This document shows positions 7,639-15,494 of a stretch of 28,941 bases of DNA, in pieces. The position numbers were made by a program, and so were the translations under genes. The notes under the pieces are model-generated. The model ran no database searches and was not told the origin of the DNA. It saw only the letters and a program-made list of their open reading frames with translations. The stretch comes from an uncultured Alcaligenaceae bacterium (lineage in GTDB: Bacteria > Pseudomonadota > Gammaproteobacteria > Burkholderiales > Burkholderiaceae_B): assembly GCA_937995985.1 (NCBI GenBank), contig CALKIR010000006.1, positions 1 through 28,941 of the forward strand, written 5' to 3'. Each line of letters begins with the position of its first letter. Positions within the stretch are counted from its first letter, which is position 1.

Positions 7639-7949
7639 TAGTGGAGAAATAAGAGCCAAAATGGCATCAGTGCTTGTTTAGAGGTTCTTTGGTTAATGAT
7701 TGACCACTTTAGTGGATGGGGAATTCCCCCCGAGAGATGCAAATACAGTTAATATAAAGGGTTCATTAGGTCATCAAAGAAAAATACGTTAGACTTAAAT
7801 GGTTTAAGCGTTTGAGCGCGTGGGCATGGCCCATTTCGCGCACATAGATTTAGTGTGAATAGGCTCACTACTGTAAAATAGTGAGTATTTCATCGCGGTG
7901 ATGTGGTGTTGTGCCACATATGACTCAGTTTAAATAAAGGAACATATCG

Positions 7950-8531
7950 ATGACATTTAAATTACCCGAACTTCCTTATGCAATGGATGCCTTAGAGCCC
8001 CACATCTCTAAGGAAACTCTGGAATTTCACTATGGTAAGCACCACCAGGCCTATGTCACTAATTTGAACAACCTGGTTAAAGGGACAGAGTTTGAAAATG
8101 CCGAGCTCGAGGAGATTGTGAAAAAATCCTCCGGGGGTATTTTCAATAACGCAGCACAGGTCTGGAACCATACCTTCTATTGGAATTGCTTGGCTCCTAA
8201 TGCCGGTGGAGAGCCCAGTGGTGCCTTAGCCGAGGCCATTAATGCCAAGTGGGGCAGCTTTGACGAGTTCAAAAAAGCATTTAATACTGCTGCTGCAGGC
8301 AACTTTGGTTCGGGGTGGACCTGGTTAGTCAAGAAACAAGACGGCAGCGTGGATATTGTAAATACTAGCAATGCAGGCACTCCTCTAACTGGTGAGGACG
8401 TGCCCCTATTGACCTGTGATGTATGGGAGCATGCCTACTACATTGACTACCGTAATGCTCGTCCTGCTTACCTAGATAAGTTCTGGGAGCTGGTAAACTG
8501 GAAGTTTGTTGAGCAAAATTTTGCCGCTTAA
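7950..8531 (+). CDS. sodB: Iron superoxide dismutase
   Basis: A 193-residue cytoplasmic enzyme that dismutates superoxide. Metal ligands are visible at H27, H74, D157 and H161; Y10 and the HYGKHHQAY segment fit the family. Q70 in AAQVWNHTFYW, supplied from the N-terminal half, is the marker of the Fe-type rather than Mn-type enzyme. Length equals E. coli SodB. AAGG lies 9 bases upstream of the ATG, and no signal peptide is seen. It is monocistronic: a strong terminator follows at 8560-8598. The upstream region carries several inverted repeats that may be operators. Confidence 0.97.
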   Translation: MTFKLPELPYAMDALEPHISKETLEFHYGKHHQAYVTNLNNLVKGTEFENAELEEIVKKSSGGIFNNAAQVWNHTFYWNCLAPNAGGEPSGALAEAINAKWGSFDEFKKAFNTAAAGNFGSGWTWLVKKQDGSVDIVNTSNAGTPLTGEDVPLLTCDVWEHAYYIDYRNARPAYLDKFWELVNWKFVEQNFAA

Positions 8532-8559
8532 GTCAAGCTAATACGGTTTAAAAGCCTTC

Positions 8560-8598
8560 AAAATACCCTGCAGCGAACAGTTGCAGGGTATTTTATTT
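8560..8598 (+). terminator. Intrinsic terminator of sodB
   Basis: A 12-base perfect stem AAATACCCTGCA / TGCAGGGTATTT with a 9-base loop, followed by TATTT. It lies 29 bases past the sodB stop. The A-rich left arm lets it act on either strand. Confidence 0.8.
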
Positions 8599-8624
8599 AG
8601 GATTCCCTGTATTACGGATACAAT
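8596..8624 (+). promoter_or_regulatory. Possible promoter of the thiolase gene
   Basis: TACAAT (-10, 5/6) at 8619-8624 with TTTAGG 17 bases upstream (-35, poor match). Its position just after the sodB terminator and 35 bases before the thiolase start makes it plausible, but the -35 is weak. Confidence 0.3.
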
Positions 8625-8659
8625 AAGCGTTCAGTTTTTTACCAATGCAGGAGAAGTTA

Positions 8660-9865
8660 ATGAGTTCTGACGCTTATATTTGCGATGGGCTGCGCACCCC
8701 ATTTGGTCGTTATGCTGGTGGCTTGTCTTCCGTACGTGCGGATGATTTGGGGGCGATTCCCATTCGAGCGTTAATGGAAAAATACCCTAATGTTGATTGG
8801 GGGAGTGTTGATGATGTGCTTTATGGTTGTGCCAACCAAGCAGGTGAGGACAACCGTAACGTAGCCCGTATGTCCGCTTTATTGGCAGGACTCCCAGATA
8901 CTGTGCCAGGCATGACTATCAACCGCTTGTGCGGTTCCAGCTTGGACGCGGTAGGGACTGCTGCGCGCGCCATTCGTGCTGGTGAAGCAGGTTTGATTAT
9001 TGCTGGGGGCGTAGAAAGCATGTCACGTGCTCCCTTTGTAATGCCCAAGGCAGAGAGTGCCTTTACGCGTGCTAATGCTGTTTATGACACCACTATTGGG
9101 TGGCGCTTTGTCAATCCGCTCATGAAAGAGCAATATGGCATTGATTCCATGCCTGAGACAGCAGAAAACGTTGCTGATGATTTCAACATCTCCCGTGAAG
9201 ATCAGGACCGTTTTGCTTTACGCAGCCAAGAGCGTACAGCAGCAGCGCAAAAAGCTGGATACCTGGCTGAAGAGATTGTTCCTGTGACCATTCCTCAGCG
9301 TCGCGGTGAGCCCATAATTGTCGATAAAGATGAGCACCCACGTGATACCAGTTTAGAAAAACTGGCTGCACTGCGTCCTATTGTGCGCGCTGATGGAACC
9401 ATTACTGCTGGTAACGCATCTGGTGTGAATGATGGTGCGTGCGCAATTATTCTGGCCTCTAAAGAACAGGCTGAGAAAAATGGTTTGACCCCACGTGCAC
9501 GTGTGCTTGGTATGGCTTTTGCAGGGGTGCCGCCACGCATTATGGGTATTGGTCCCAGCCCTGCGACCCAAAAGGTCTTGGCTCAAACTGGTCTGACCTT
9601 AGACCAAATGGATGTTATTGAGCTGAATGAGGCGTTTGCTGCTCAAGGATTAGCAGTCATGCGTGAATTAGGTCTTAAGGACGATGATCCACGTGTAAAC
9701 CCCAATGGGGGCGCTATTGCTTTAGGTCACCCCTTAGGAGCAAGTGGTGCGCGTCTCGTTATTGCTGCAGTGAACCAATTGCACCGTACGAATGGTCGTT
9801 ACGCACTGTGCACAATGTGTATTGGTGTTGGCCAAGGGGTTGCTTTGGTACTAGAGCGCGTATAA
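8660..9865 (+). CDS. Thiolase, 3-oxoadipyl-CoA thiolase-like (acetyl-CoA acyltransferase)
   Basis: A 401-residue thiolase. Catalytic residues: nucleophile C91 in NRLCGSS, H357 in GGAIALGHPLG and C387 in CTMCIGVGQG. GCANQAGEDNRNVARM, ESMSRAPFVM and TTIGWRF stretches closely resemble PcaF-type beta-ketoadipyl-CoA thiolases, and the length is the same, so PcaF activity is possible; beta-oxidation or acetoacetyl-CoA thiolase activity cannot be excluded. I start at ATG 8660, which has AGGAG 6 bases upstream, not the in-frame ATG at 8645. No other aromatic-degradation gene lies nearby: it stands alone between two terminators. Confidence 0.88.
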   Translation: MSSDAYICDGLRTPFGRYAGGLSSVRADDLGAIPIRALMEKYPNVDWGSVDDVLYGCANQAGEDNRNVARMSALLAGLPDTVPGMTINRLCGSSLDAVGTAARAIRAGEAGLIIAGGVESMSRAPFVMPKAESAFTRANAVYDTTIGWRFVNPLMKEQYGIDSMPETAENVADDFNISREDQDRFALRSQERTAAAQKAGYLAEEIVPVTIPQRRGEPIIVDKDEHPRDTSLEKLAALRPIVRADGTITAGNASGVNDGACAIILASKEQAEKNGLTPRARVLGMAFAGVPPRIMGIGPSPATQKVLAQTGLTLDQMDVIELNEAFAAQGLAVMRELGLKDDDPRVNPNGGAIALGHPLGASGARLVIAAVNQLHRTNGRYALCTMCIGVGQGVALVLERV

Positions 9866-9896
9866 TTAAATAAAAACAGCAGTTTTTGTTCGTGTA

Positions 9897-9938
9897 GGGC
9901 TGTCTAATCGATTTGATTGGGCAGCCCGATTATTTTTT
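9897..9938 (+). terminator. Possible terminator of the thiolase gene
   Basis: GGGCTG pairs with CAGCCC across a loop of about 19 bases that can pair further (AATC/GATT); then GATTATTTTTT. It overlaps the 3' end of the convergent DUF192 gene. The large loop lowers confidence. Confidence 0.35.
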
Positions 9939-10419
9939 CACCTACTGTGATGCGATGACGTTGAAACCACCCTTGATTCATTTCTAGAGCATATAGAATG
10001 GGTTGAGTAGGGCAGTGGGTATCAGTGCTTTCAGCGTGCATATCATGAATGGAGGCGATTCTGCCTGTATCAGTGATAAAGGCTATGCTGAGAGGAATAT
10101 AGGTATTCTTCATCCAAAAGCAGGGACGATGGGGGGCATCAAAAACAAATAACATCCCTTCGTTAGCAGGTAGGTGCGTGCGGAACATGAGACCTAATGA
10201 GCGGGTGGGCTCCGTGTCTGCAACCTCAACCTCAATGGTTTGGCTTGCTAATTTGAGTGTTATGCGTTCGAGTTGAGATGCTTGAGCATTTTGAATAAGA
10301 GGCTGATAAACAAGCGGCTCGGCCTGAACAGTAGGTCCGAGAAAAAATAAGGTGCTCGTTAATACGCTCAGAGCATTAAAAAAAACAGGGCGTAAACGCC
10401 CTGATCTTAAATGAGTCAT
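9904..10419 (-). CDS. Secreted DUF192 family protein
   Basis: A 171-residue protein. Residues 1-33 look like a Sec signal peptide: basic n-region LRSGRLRP, hydrophobic VFFNALSVLTSTLFFLG and an AXA-like cleavage site TVQA-EP. The mature part is a DUF192 domain: VEVADTEPTRSLGLMFR, GMLFVFD, FWMKNTYIPLSIAFI and a late ALEMNQGW. Function of the family is unknown; an envelope location is inferred. No Shine-Dalgarno is visible before ATG 10419 and no alternative ATG/GTG/TTG precedes the signal peptide core. Unusually, codons 6-14 coincide with a complete intrinsic terminator (see 10378-10403), so expression from the cspD promoter would be attenuated. Confidence 0.85.
   Translation of the reverse strand: MTHLRSGRLRPVFFNALSVLTSTLFFLGPTVQAEPLVYQPLIQNAQASQLERITLKLASQTIEVEVADTEPTRSLGLMFRTHLPANEGMLFVFDAPHRPCFWMKNTYIPLSIAFITDTGRIASIHDMHAESTDTHCPTQPILYALEMNQGWFQRHRITVGEKIIGLPNQID
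10378..10403 (-). terminator. Intrinsic terminator of the cold-shock gene, inside the DUF192 coding start
   Basis: On the minus strand CAGGGCG-TTTA-CGCCCTG forms a 7-bp GC-rich stem with a tetraloop (an eighth T-A pair is possible) and is followed directly by eight Ts. It begins 79 bases after the cspD stop and spans nucleotides 17-42 of the DUF192 frame including the T-run. The opposite strand lacks a T-tract, so it acts only on minus-strand transcription. Confidence 0.8.
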
Positions 10420-10481
10420 TCGTAATACGGAAATCAGGTTTAAATGAGAATAGTTTTTTGTTTTATAATAGTATCAGAGAA

Positions 10482-10727
10482 CTATGCCGATGGGGTAATG
10501 TTCAAGGCCTGTTGTCCCTTAGGCCCCTGAGCAATTTCAAATTGCACTTTTTGGCCCTCTTTCAGTGTTTTAAACCCATTCATTTGTATTGACGAAAAGT
10601 GTGCAAAGAGGTCCTCACCCCCTCCATCAGGGGTAATGAAACCAAAACCTTTTGCATCATTAAACCATTTTACGGTCCCTGTATGCGTGAGACCATCCCC
10701 AGTAATGGTTGTGTGTACTTCAGACAT
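10482..10727 (-). CDS. Cold-shock domain protein (CspA family)
   Basis: An 81-residue single cold-shock domain. After a 14-residue N-terminal extension come GTVKWFNDAKGFGFI (RNP1, KGFGFI) and DLFAHFS (RNP2), then VQFEIAQGPKGQQALNI. It binds single-stranded RNA/DNA as a chaperone. Proteobacterial homologues next to clpS-clpA are often called CspD; context (divergent from clpS, 157 bases) supports that, though the protein lacks the longer C-terminal region of some CspD. GAGG lies 8 bases before the ATG. The intergenic region contains paired inverted repeats likely to be regulatory. Confidence 0.92.
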   Translation of the reverse strand: MSEVHTTITGDGLTHTGTVKWFNDAKGFGFITPDGGGEDLFAHFSSIQMNGFKTLKEGQKVQFEIAQGPKGQQALNITPSA

Positions 10728-10760
10728 GCGAACTGCCTCTTTTTGTAAACATCAATAAAA

Positions 10761-10822
10761 ACAACAAAATTGTTGTCACACCAAATGCTCAAACATATAT
10801 TGTTTTTATTAACTTTTGAGCA
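10761..10822. promoter_or_regulatory. Two inverted repeats in the cspD-clpS divergent region
   Basis: ACAACAA-aa-TTGTTGT (10761-10776) and a perfect 8-base pair TGCTCAAA / TTTGAGCA with 21 AT-rich bases between (10786-10793 and 10815-10822). A GATAAT (5/6 to -10) for clpS follows at 10830-10835. On the cspD side a TTGACT-N18-CATTAT is possible but weak. They could be operators or, on the cspD transcript, 5' leader structure. Confidence 0.4.
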
Positions 10823-10884
10823 TAACCTTGATAATGCTTAATTTTGCTTAAACCAGTCAACTATGGAAATTACCTAGTTACCTT

Positions 10885-11205
10885 ATGACTACTGATATAG
10901 AACGAGACGGCAGCGTTGTTTTAGAGCAGAAGAAGGAGCTTAAAAAGCCTCCCATGTACCAGGTGATCATGCTTAATGATGATTACACTCCGATGGATTT
11001 TGTGGTAGGAGTTTTGGTACAGATCTTTAAAAAAACACCCCCTGAAGCAGAAAGGATTATGCTAAAAGTGCATTATGAGGGGCAGGGGGTATGTGGTGTT
11101 TATCCTTATGATATTGCAGAAACACGGATTGCTATGGTGCATCAGCTTGCCAGGAGTCGTGAGCACCCTCTAAAGTGTGTCATGGAGCCTGTAGCATCAG
11201 AGTGA
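10885..11205 (+). CDS. clpS: ATP-dependent Clp protease adaptor ClpS
   Basis: A 106-residue adaptor that delivers N-degron substrates to ClpAP. The substrate-pocket residues known from E. coli are visible: N31 and D32 in MLNDDYTPM, and H63 in KVHYEGQG. The flexible, charged N-terminal tail (1-22), needed to engage ClpA, is present. It precedes clpA on the same strand, the usual pairing, but with 181 bases between them. No obvious Shine-Dalgarno precedes the ATG. Confidence 0.96.
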   Translation: MTTDIERDGSVVLEQKKELKKPPMYQVIMLNDDYTPMDFVVGVLVQIFKKTPPEAERIMLKVHYEGQGVCGVYPYDIAETRIAMVHQLARSREHPLKCVMEPVASE

Positions 11206-11288
11206 TGGGCTAGGTGCAGTTCCATCATATAGGGAAAAACCTACCAGCCGATGCCATTTGCAGCACACATAATAGTATATAGGGTGTG

Positions 11289-11304
11289 ACGGTCTTTAAA
11301 CCGT
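11289..11304. repeat. Inverted repeat ACGGT-N6-ACCGT in the clpS-clpA gap
   Basis: Perfect 5-base arms lie about 85 bases before the clpA start. No T-run follows, so it is not a terminator. It could be an operator for a clpA-proximal promoter, but I see no confident -35/-10 pair. Confidence 0.25.
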
Positions 11305-11386
11305 TGATTCGCAGTCTAGGGTACACTGTTACTATAGATGGGCTTATTCGGTGCCCCTGGGTATTTCTTGTCGTGTAGGAGGAAGC

Positions 11387-13720
11387 GTGATCTCCGAAGA
11401 ATTAGAGTTAAGCTTGCAAAAGGCTTTTAAAGAGGCTCGTGAGGCCGGTCATGAGTTAATGACAGTAGAGCATCTTTTGCTGGCCCTATTGGAAAATACA
11501 TCTGCTGTGGAGGTTCTGCGTGCCTGCGCTGCGGATATTGATAAACTACGCGAAGACCTCAATAATTTTATAAAAGAAAACACCCCTACCAGTCCTAATC
11601 CAGAGCATGCTGATGCGCAGCCTACGTTGGGATTTCAGCGTGTGATTCAGCGCGCCATTATGCATGTTTCCTCCAGTGTAGGGAACAAGGGGGAGGTGAC
11701 CGGTGCCAATGTATTAGTAGCTTTGTATGGCGAAAAGGACTCCCATGCGGTTTATTATTTGCATCAGCAAAAGATTACCCGCTTGGATGTGGTGAATTAT
11801 TTATCGCATGGAATTACTAAGGCAGGCGGGACAGCATCCTCAATACGTTCCAGCGCGCGCTCTACTCGTTCGCCTGGACCAAACGCTCCGCAGCAGTCGC
11901 GCTCAGGAGATAATCAAAAATCTCCCTTAGAACTTTATACCACTAACCTTAATGAGGCGGTTCGTGCAGGGCGCATTGATCCCCTGATTGGTCGTGAAAA
12001 AGAGCTTGAGCGAGTAGTACAGGTTTTGTGCCGTCGGCGAAAAAACAATCCTCTTTTAGTGGGTGAGGCAGGAGTTGGTAAAACTGCTATAGCAGAGGGG
12101 TTGGCAGCTAAGATTGTTGCTGGTGAGGTGCCTGATTTATTAAAAAATGCCGTGGTCTATTCATTAGACATGGGGGCTTTATTAGCGGGCACCAAATATA
12201 GAGGGGATTTTGAGCAGCGCCTGAAAACAGTTTTAAACGCTTTAGCTGAGGAAGAGTTTACCGTATTATTCATTGATGAAATACACACTTTGATTGGTGC
12301 GGGCTCTGCCTCTGGTGGAACTTTGGATGCCTCCAATCTGCTTAAACCAGCTTTAGCCGCTTCCGAATTAAAATGCATGGGGGCAACCACTTATAGCGAG
12401 TATCGCGGTATCTTTGAAAAAGATCATGCGTTATCCCGACGTTTCCAAAAAATTGATGTGGTTGAGCCGACGGTACAAGAAACAGTGCAGATTTTGCGTG
12501 GCCTCAAAGAGTATTATGAGCAGCATCATGGGGTTCGCTATACCCAATCTGCTTTGAGTGCAGCTGCAGAGCTTTCGGCCCGACATATTAGTGATCGGTT
12601 TTTGCCCGATAAAGCGATTGATGTGATTGATGAGGCCGGGGCGGCATTGCGTCTCTTGCCTCCTTCACGGCAGAAAAAAACCATCAATAAGGTCGATATA
12701 CAAAATATTGTGGCACAGATGGCGCGGATCCCTCCTCAGTCGGTTTCCACAGATGATCGCAATCGTTTGGCTACTTTAGAGCGTGATTTAAAGGCGGTTG
12801 TATTTGGTCAGGATCAAGCCATTGATGCATTAGCTGCTGCGATCAAAATGTCTCGTTCAGGATTAGGAAATCCTAACAAGCCCATTGGTTCGTTCTTGTT
12901 TTCTGGGCCCACTGGGGTTGGTAAAACCGAACTTGCTCGTCAGTTAGCCTTTATCCTAGGCGTAGAGCTGGTGCGCTTTGATATGTCTGAATATATGGAG
13001 CGACATACTGTTTCACGCCTTATTGGAGCACCTCCGGGCTATGTCGGTTTTGATCAAGGAGGGCTGTTGACGGAGGCTATTACCAAACATCCTCATAGTG
13101 TTTTATTACTGGATGAAATAGAAAAAGCCCATCCTGATGTTTATAATATTTTGTTGCAGGTGATGGATCATGGCACATTGACAGATAATAACGGGCGCAA
13201 GGCTGATTTCCGTAATGTCATTTTAATTATGACTACTAATGCAGGTGCTCAGGCATATAGCAAGGTGAGTATTGGTTTTGCTCACAGCAGTTCCCAAGGA
13301 GACGATATGCGCGAAATTGAGCGTACCTTTACTCCCGAGTTTAGAAATCGGCTGGATTCTATTATTCCTTTTAGCGCCCTAAGTCGAGATGTTATTTTGC
13401 GTGTCGTCGACAAGTTTTTGCTTGAACTGGAACAGCAGCTCACGGAAAAGCGTGTTGATATCACTTTCAGTGATGCATTGCGCAATTATTTAGCAGATAA
13501 GGGCTTTGATCCCGCTATGGGGGCTCGTCCTATGCATCGTTTGATCCAAGATACTATTCGTCGCGCATTAGCCGATGAGCTGTTATTTGGTAGATTGGTC
13601 AATGGTGGATCGGTAACGGTGGATGTAAGCAAAGAGGGCGAGGTATTTTTGCAGTTTGATGAGGAGCTTAAAAACACTAAAGATAGTGACAAAACCTCTG
13701 CTGCTCTACTCAATGAGTAA
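11387..13720 (+). CDS. clpA: ATP-dependent Clp protease ATP-binding subunit ClpA
   Basis: A 777-residue AAA+ unfoldase that feeds substrates to ClpP. Order: Clp-N repeats (1 to about 145), a serine/arginine-rich linker (SIRSSARSTRSPG), AAA-1 with Walker A GEAGVGKT at 226-233 and FIDEIHTL, AAA-2 with GPTGVGKT at 507-514 and LLDEIEKAH, and a C-terminal small domain. The ClpP-docking SIGF loop is present. The frame extends to a GTG at 11351, but the GTG at 11387 has AGGAGG only 4 bases upstream and gives VISEELELSL, matching the family start. The linker is a little longer than in E. coli (758 residues overall). Terminator at 13741. Confidence 0.97.
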   Translation: MISEELELSLQKAFKEAREAGHELMTVEHLLLALLENTSAVEVLRACAADIDKLREDLNNFIKENTPTSPNPEHADAQPTLGFQRVIQRAIMHVSSSVGNKGEVTGANVLVALYGEKDSHAVYYLHQQKITRLDVVNYLSHGITKAGGTASSIRSSARSTRSPGPNAPQQSRSGDNQKSPLELYTTNLNEAVRAGRIDPLIGREKELERVVQVLCRRRKNNPLLVGEAGVGKTAIAEGLAAKIVAGEVPDLLKNAVVYSLDMGALLAGTKYRGDFEQRLKTVLNALAEEEFTVLFIDEIHTLIGAGSASGGTLDASNLLKPALAASELKCMGATTYSEYRGIFEKDHALSRRFQKIDVVEPTVQETVQILRGLKEYYEQHHGVRYTQSALSAAAELSARHISDRFLPDKAIDVIDEAGAALRLLPPSRQKKTINKVDIQNIVAQMARIPPQSVSTDDRNRLATLERDLKAVVFGQDQAIDALAAAIKMSRSGLGNPNKPIGSFLFSGPTGVGKTELARQLAFILGVELVRFDMSEYMERHTVSRLIGAPPGYVGFDQGGLLTEAITKHPHSVLLLDEIEKAHPDVYNILLQVMDHGTLTDNNGRKADFRNVILIMTTNAGAQAYSKVSIGFAHSSSQGDDMREIERTFTPEFRNRLDSIIPFSALSRDVILRVVDKFLLELEQQLTEKRVDITFSDALRNYLADKGFDPAMGARPMHRLIQDTIRRALADELLFGRLVNGGSVTVDVSKEGEVFLQFDEELKNTKDSDKTSAALLNE

Positions 13721-13740
13721 CTGATGCTGTGTGTAATCTA

Positions 13741-13771
13741 AAAAGCCAGGCGTTCTCGCCTGGCTTTTTTT
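13741..13771. terminator. Bidirectional intrinsic terminator between clpA and dut
   Basis: A 12-base perfect stem AAAAGCCAGGCG / CGCCTGGCTTTT with loop TTCT. The plus strand ends in a run of Ts and the minus strand in TTTTTAGATT. It sits between convergent clpA and dut and can stop both. Confidence 0.9.
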
Positions 13772-13794
13772 GGTTGGTTGTGGAGTTAAGCACC

Positions 13795-14241
13795 TTATTG
13801 CTGCCCCGTGCTTCCAAACCCTCCTGTTCCGCGTTGACTGCTTGGAAAATCATCGACAATATTAAACTGTGCTTGTTTTACAGGCACAATGATCATTTGA
13901 GCAATACGCTCCATAGGTTGGATGGTATAGGGAGTTTGGCTGCGATTCCACACAGATACCATTACGGGACCTTGGTAGTCAGAATCAATCAGACCGGTAA
14001 GATTGCCCAAGACTATGCCGTGTTTATGTCCAAGACCAGAGCGAGGTAATAGCAGTGCGGCATATTCGGGATTGGCAAGATGCATGGCAAAACCAGTGGG
14101 AATCAGTTCCCCTTGTCCTGGTTCTAGGGTGAGGGGGGCATCAATGCAGGCCCGTACATCAAGTCCGGCCGAGCCCGGAGTGGCATAATGTGGTGCTTCA
14201 GTTAAGCGCTGATCTAAAATTTTTAAGTCAACAGTTATCAT
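13795..14241 (-). CDS. dut: dUTP diphosphatase
   Basis: A 148-residue trimeric dUTPase that hydrolyses dUTP to dUMP and pyrophosphate. All five conserved motifs are visible: PGSAGLDVRA, RSGLGHKHG, GLIDSDYQG, ERIAQMIIVPV and the C-terminal RGTGGFGSTG that closes over the active site. It starts 26 bases after coaBC; the coaBC-dut order is common in proteobacteria. It is the last gene of the ribF-ileS-lspA-coaBC-dut run. Confidence 0.97.
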   Translation of the reverse strand: MITVDLKILDQRLTEAPHYATPGSAGLDVRACIDAPLTLEPGQGELIPTGFAMHLANPEYAALLLPRSGLGHKHGIVLGNLTGLIDSDYQGPVMVSVWNRSQTPYTIQPMERIAQMIIVPVKQAQFNIVDDFPSSQRGTGGFGSTGQQ

Positions 14242-14267
14242 GGTGTGCTTTTAAATTTCAAAATAGA

Positions 14268-15494
14268 TTAGAGTATAGGGGGCTGAGGGGCAGCTCCAAG
14301 GCGTTGGGCTATTGCTTGGATTAGGTCTGTTGCCGCTTGTTCTTTGGGCAATTTGTCCCAGCGTTCAATGCCTTGGTCATCAATGAGATGCATCACAGTA
14401 TGATCTGCATCCATGGTTTCCTGGGCTAAATTAGCAACCAATAAAGGCACCCCTTTTCGTTGTCTTTTTTGTTGGGCAAATTCTAAAAGTTGTTCAGTTT
14501 CTGCAGCAAATCCAACGCAGTAAGGAGGGTTGGGTAATGCTGCCACACTGGCTAATATGTCGGGATTTTCAGCAAATTGCAATGTCCCAAAATCAAATTG
14601 ATGTCCCTTTTTTAATTTATGAGTAGCTGCATTTTTAACATACCAATCAGCTACGGCAGCCACGCTGATGAATATATCTGCGGCAGGCGCATGCTGCATG
14701 ACCGCATGATACATTTCTCTTGCACTGTGTACGTTTATTCGCTGCACGCGATAAGGGGAGGGGAGCGCAACGGGACCAGAGATGAGTATGACCTTCGCTC
14801 CAGCGAGTTGAGCGGCTTGAGCGATGGCATAGCCCATTTTCCCCGAGGAGCGGTTAGTAATCACACGTATCGGGTCAATTGCTTCGCTCGTGGGTCCTGC
14901 CGTAATCACGACTCGTTTTCCGTGAAGGGGTTTAGGGGCAAAGAAAGAGTTAAGCTCAGCCAATAGTTCATGGGGCTCAAGCATGCGCCCAGTGCCGACC
15001 TCACCACAAGCCTGCTCCCCTGCTGCAGGACCAAGTATGGTCACGCCATCTTGTTTGAGTTGGGCAATATTTCTTTGGGTAGCAGGATGGGCCCACATTT
15101 CTTTGTTCATTGCAGGGGCGATTAGCATCGGGCATTGGCCTCGAGCTAAGGCCATGGTGGTTAATAAATCATCTGCGCGGCCCTGTGCTGCACGAGCAAT
15201 AAAATCTGCACTAGCAGGGGCAACCAGTAAGGCATCTGCTTGTCTGCTTAAATGAATATGGGCCATGCTATCAGGGATTTGAGGATCCCATAAATCAGTA
15301 AGAACCCGCCGTCCTGACAGGGCTTGAAAGGTAATTGGTTGTACAAATTTTTGTGCTGCGCGGGTCATCACCACATCGATGTTGAGCCCTGCTTCACGGC
15401 CACGTCGTACTAGTTCGGCACTTTTATAAACTGCAATGCCTCCGGTGAGCGCTAAAATAAGGTGTTTACCGTGACAATAGTGCATATGAGTCAT
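14268..15494 (-). CDS. coaBC: Bifunctional phosphopantothenoylcysteine decarboxylase / phosphopantothenate-cysteine ligase
   Basis: A 408-residue flavoprotein fusion that makes 4'-phosphopantetheine for CoA. N-terminal CoaC (to about 190): LALTGGIAVYKS, the active-site His in AHIHLS, PASADF, PAMNKEMW and the catalytic Cys in ACGEVGTGRM. C-terminal CoaB: TSEAIDPIRVITNRSSGKMG and the AAVADWYVKN segment with the HKLKK lysines. Its ATG overlaps the lspA stop by one base (TAATG), indicating coupled translation. Confidence 0.96.
   Translation of the reverse strand: MTHMHYCHGKHLILALTGGIAVYKSAELVRRGREAGLNIDVVMTRAAQKFVQPITFQALSGRRVLTDLWDPQIPDSMAHIHLSRQADALLVAPASADFIARAAQGRADDLLTTMALARGQCPMLIAPAMNKEMWAHPATQRNIAQLKQDGVTILGPAAGEQACGEVGTGRMLEPHELLAELNSFFAPKPLHGKRVVITAGPTSEAIDPIRVITNRSSGKMGYAIAQAAQLAGAKVILISGPVALPSPYRVQRINVHSAREMYHAVMQHAPAADIFISVAAVADWYVKNAATHKLKKGHQFDFGTLQFAENPDILASVAALPNPPYCVGFAAETEQLLEFAQQKRQRKGVPLLVANLAQETMDADHTVMHLIDDQGIERWDKLPKEQAATDLIQAIAQRLGAAPQPPIL

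Larger units (their letters stand above)
7510..7949. other. 440-base gene-free divergent regulatory region between exbB and sodB
   Basis: No credible ORF. On the exbB side are two perfect TGTGGATAA copies. Toward sodB lie short inverted repeats: CCACT-tt-AGTGG (7704-7715), CTTAAA-tgg-TTTAAG (7794-7808), TGGGC-atg-GCCCA (7821-7833), CTCACTA-N8-TAGTGAG (7864-7885) and ATGTGG-N7-CCACAT (7901-7919). A TAAAAT at 7874-7879 could be a sodB -10 but has no good -35. I saw no clear Fur box. Confidence 0.6.

Noticed and set aside
14619..14966. 115-residue plus-strand ORF over coaBC
   Set aside because: Antisense shadow of coaBC with no independent support.
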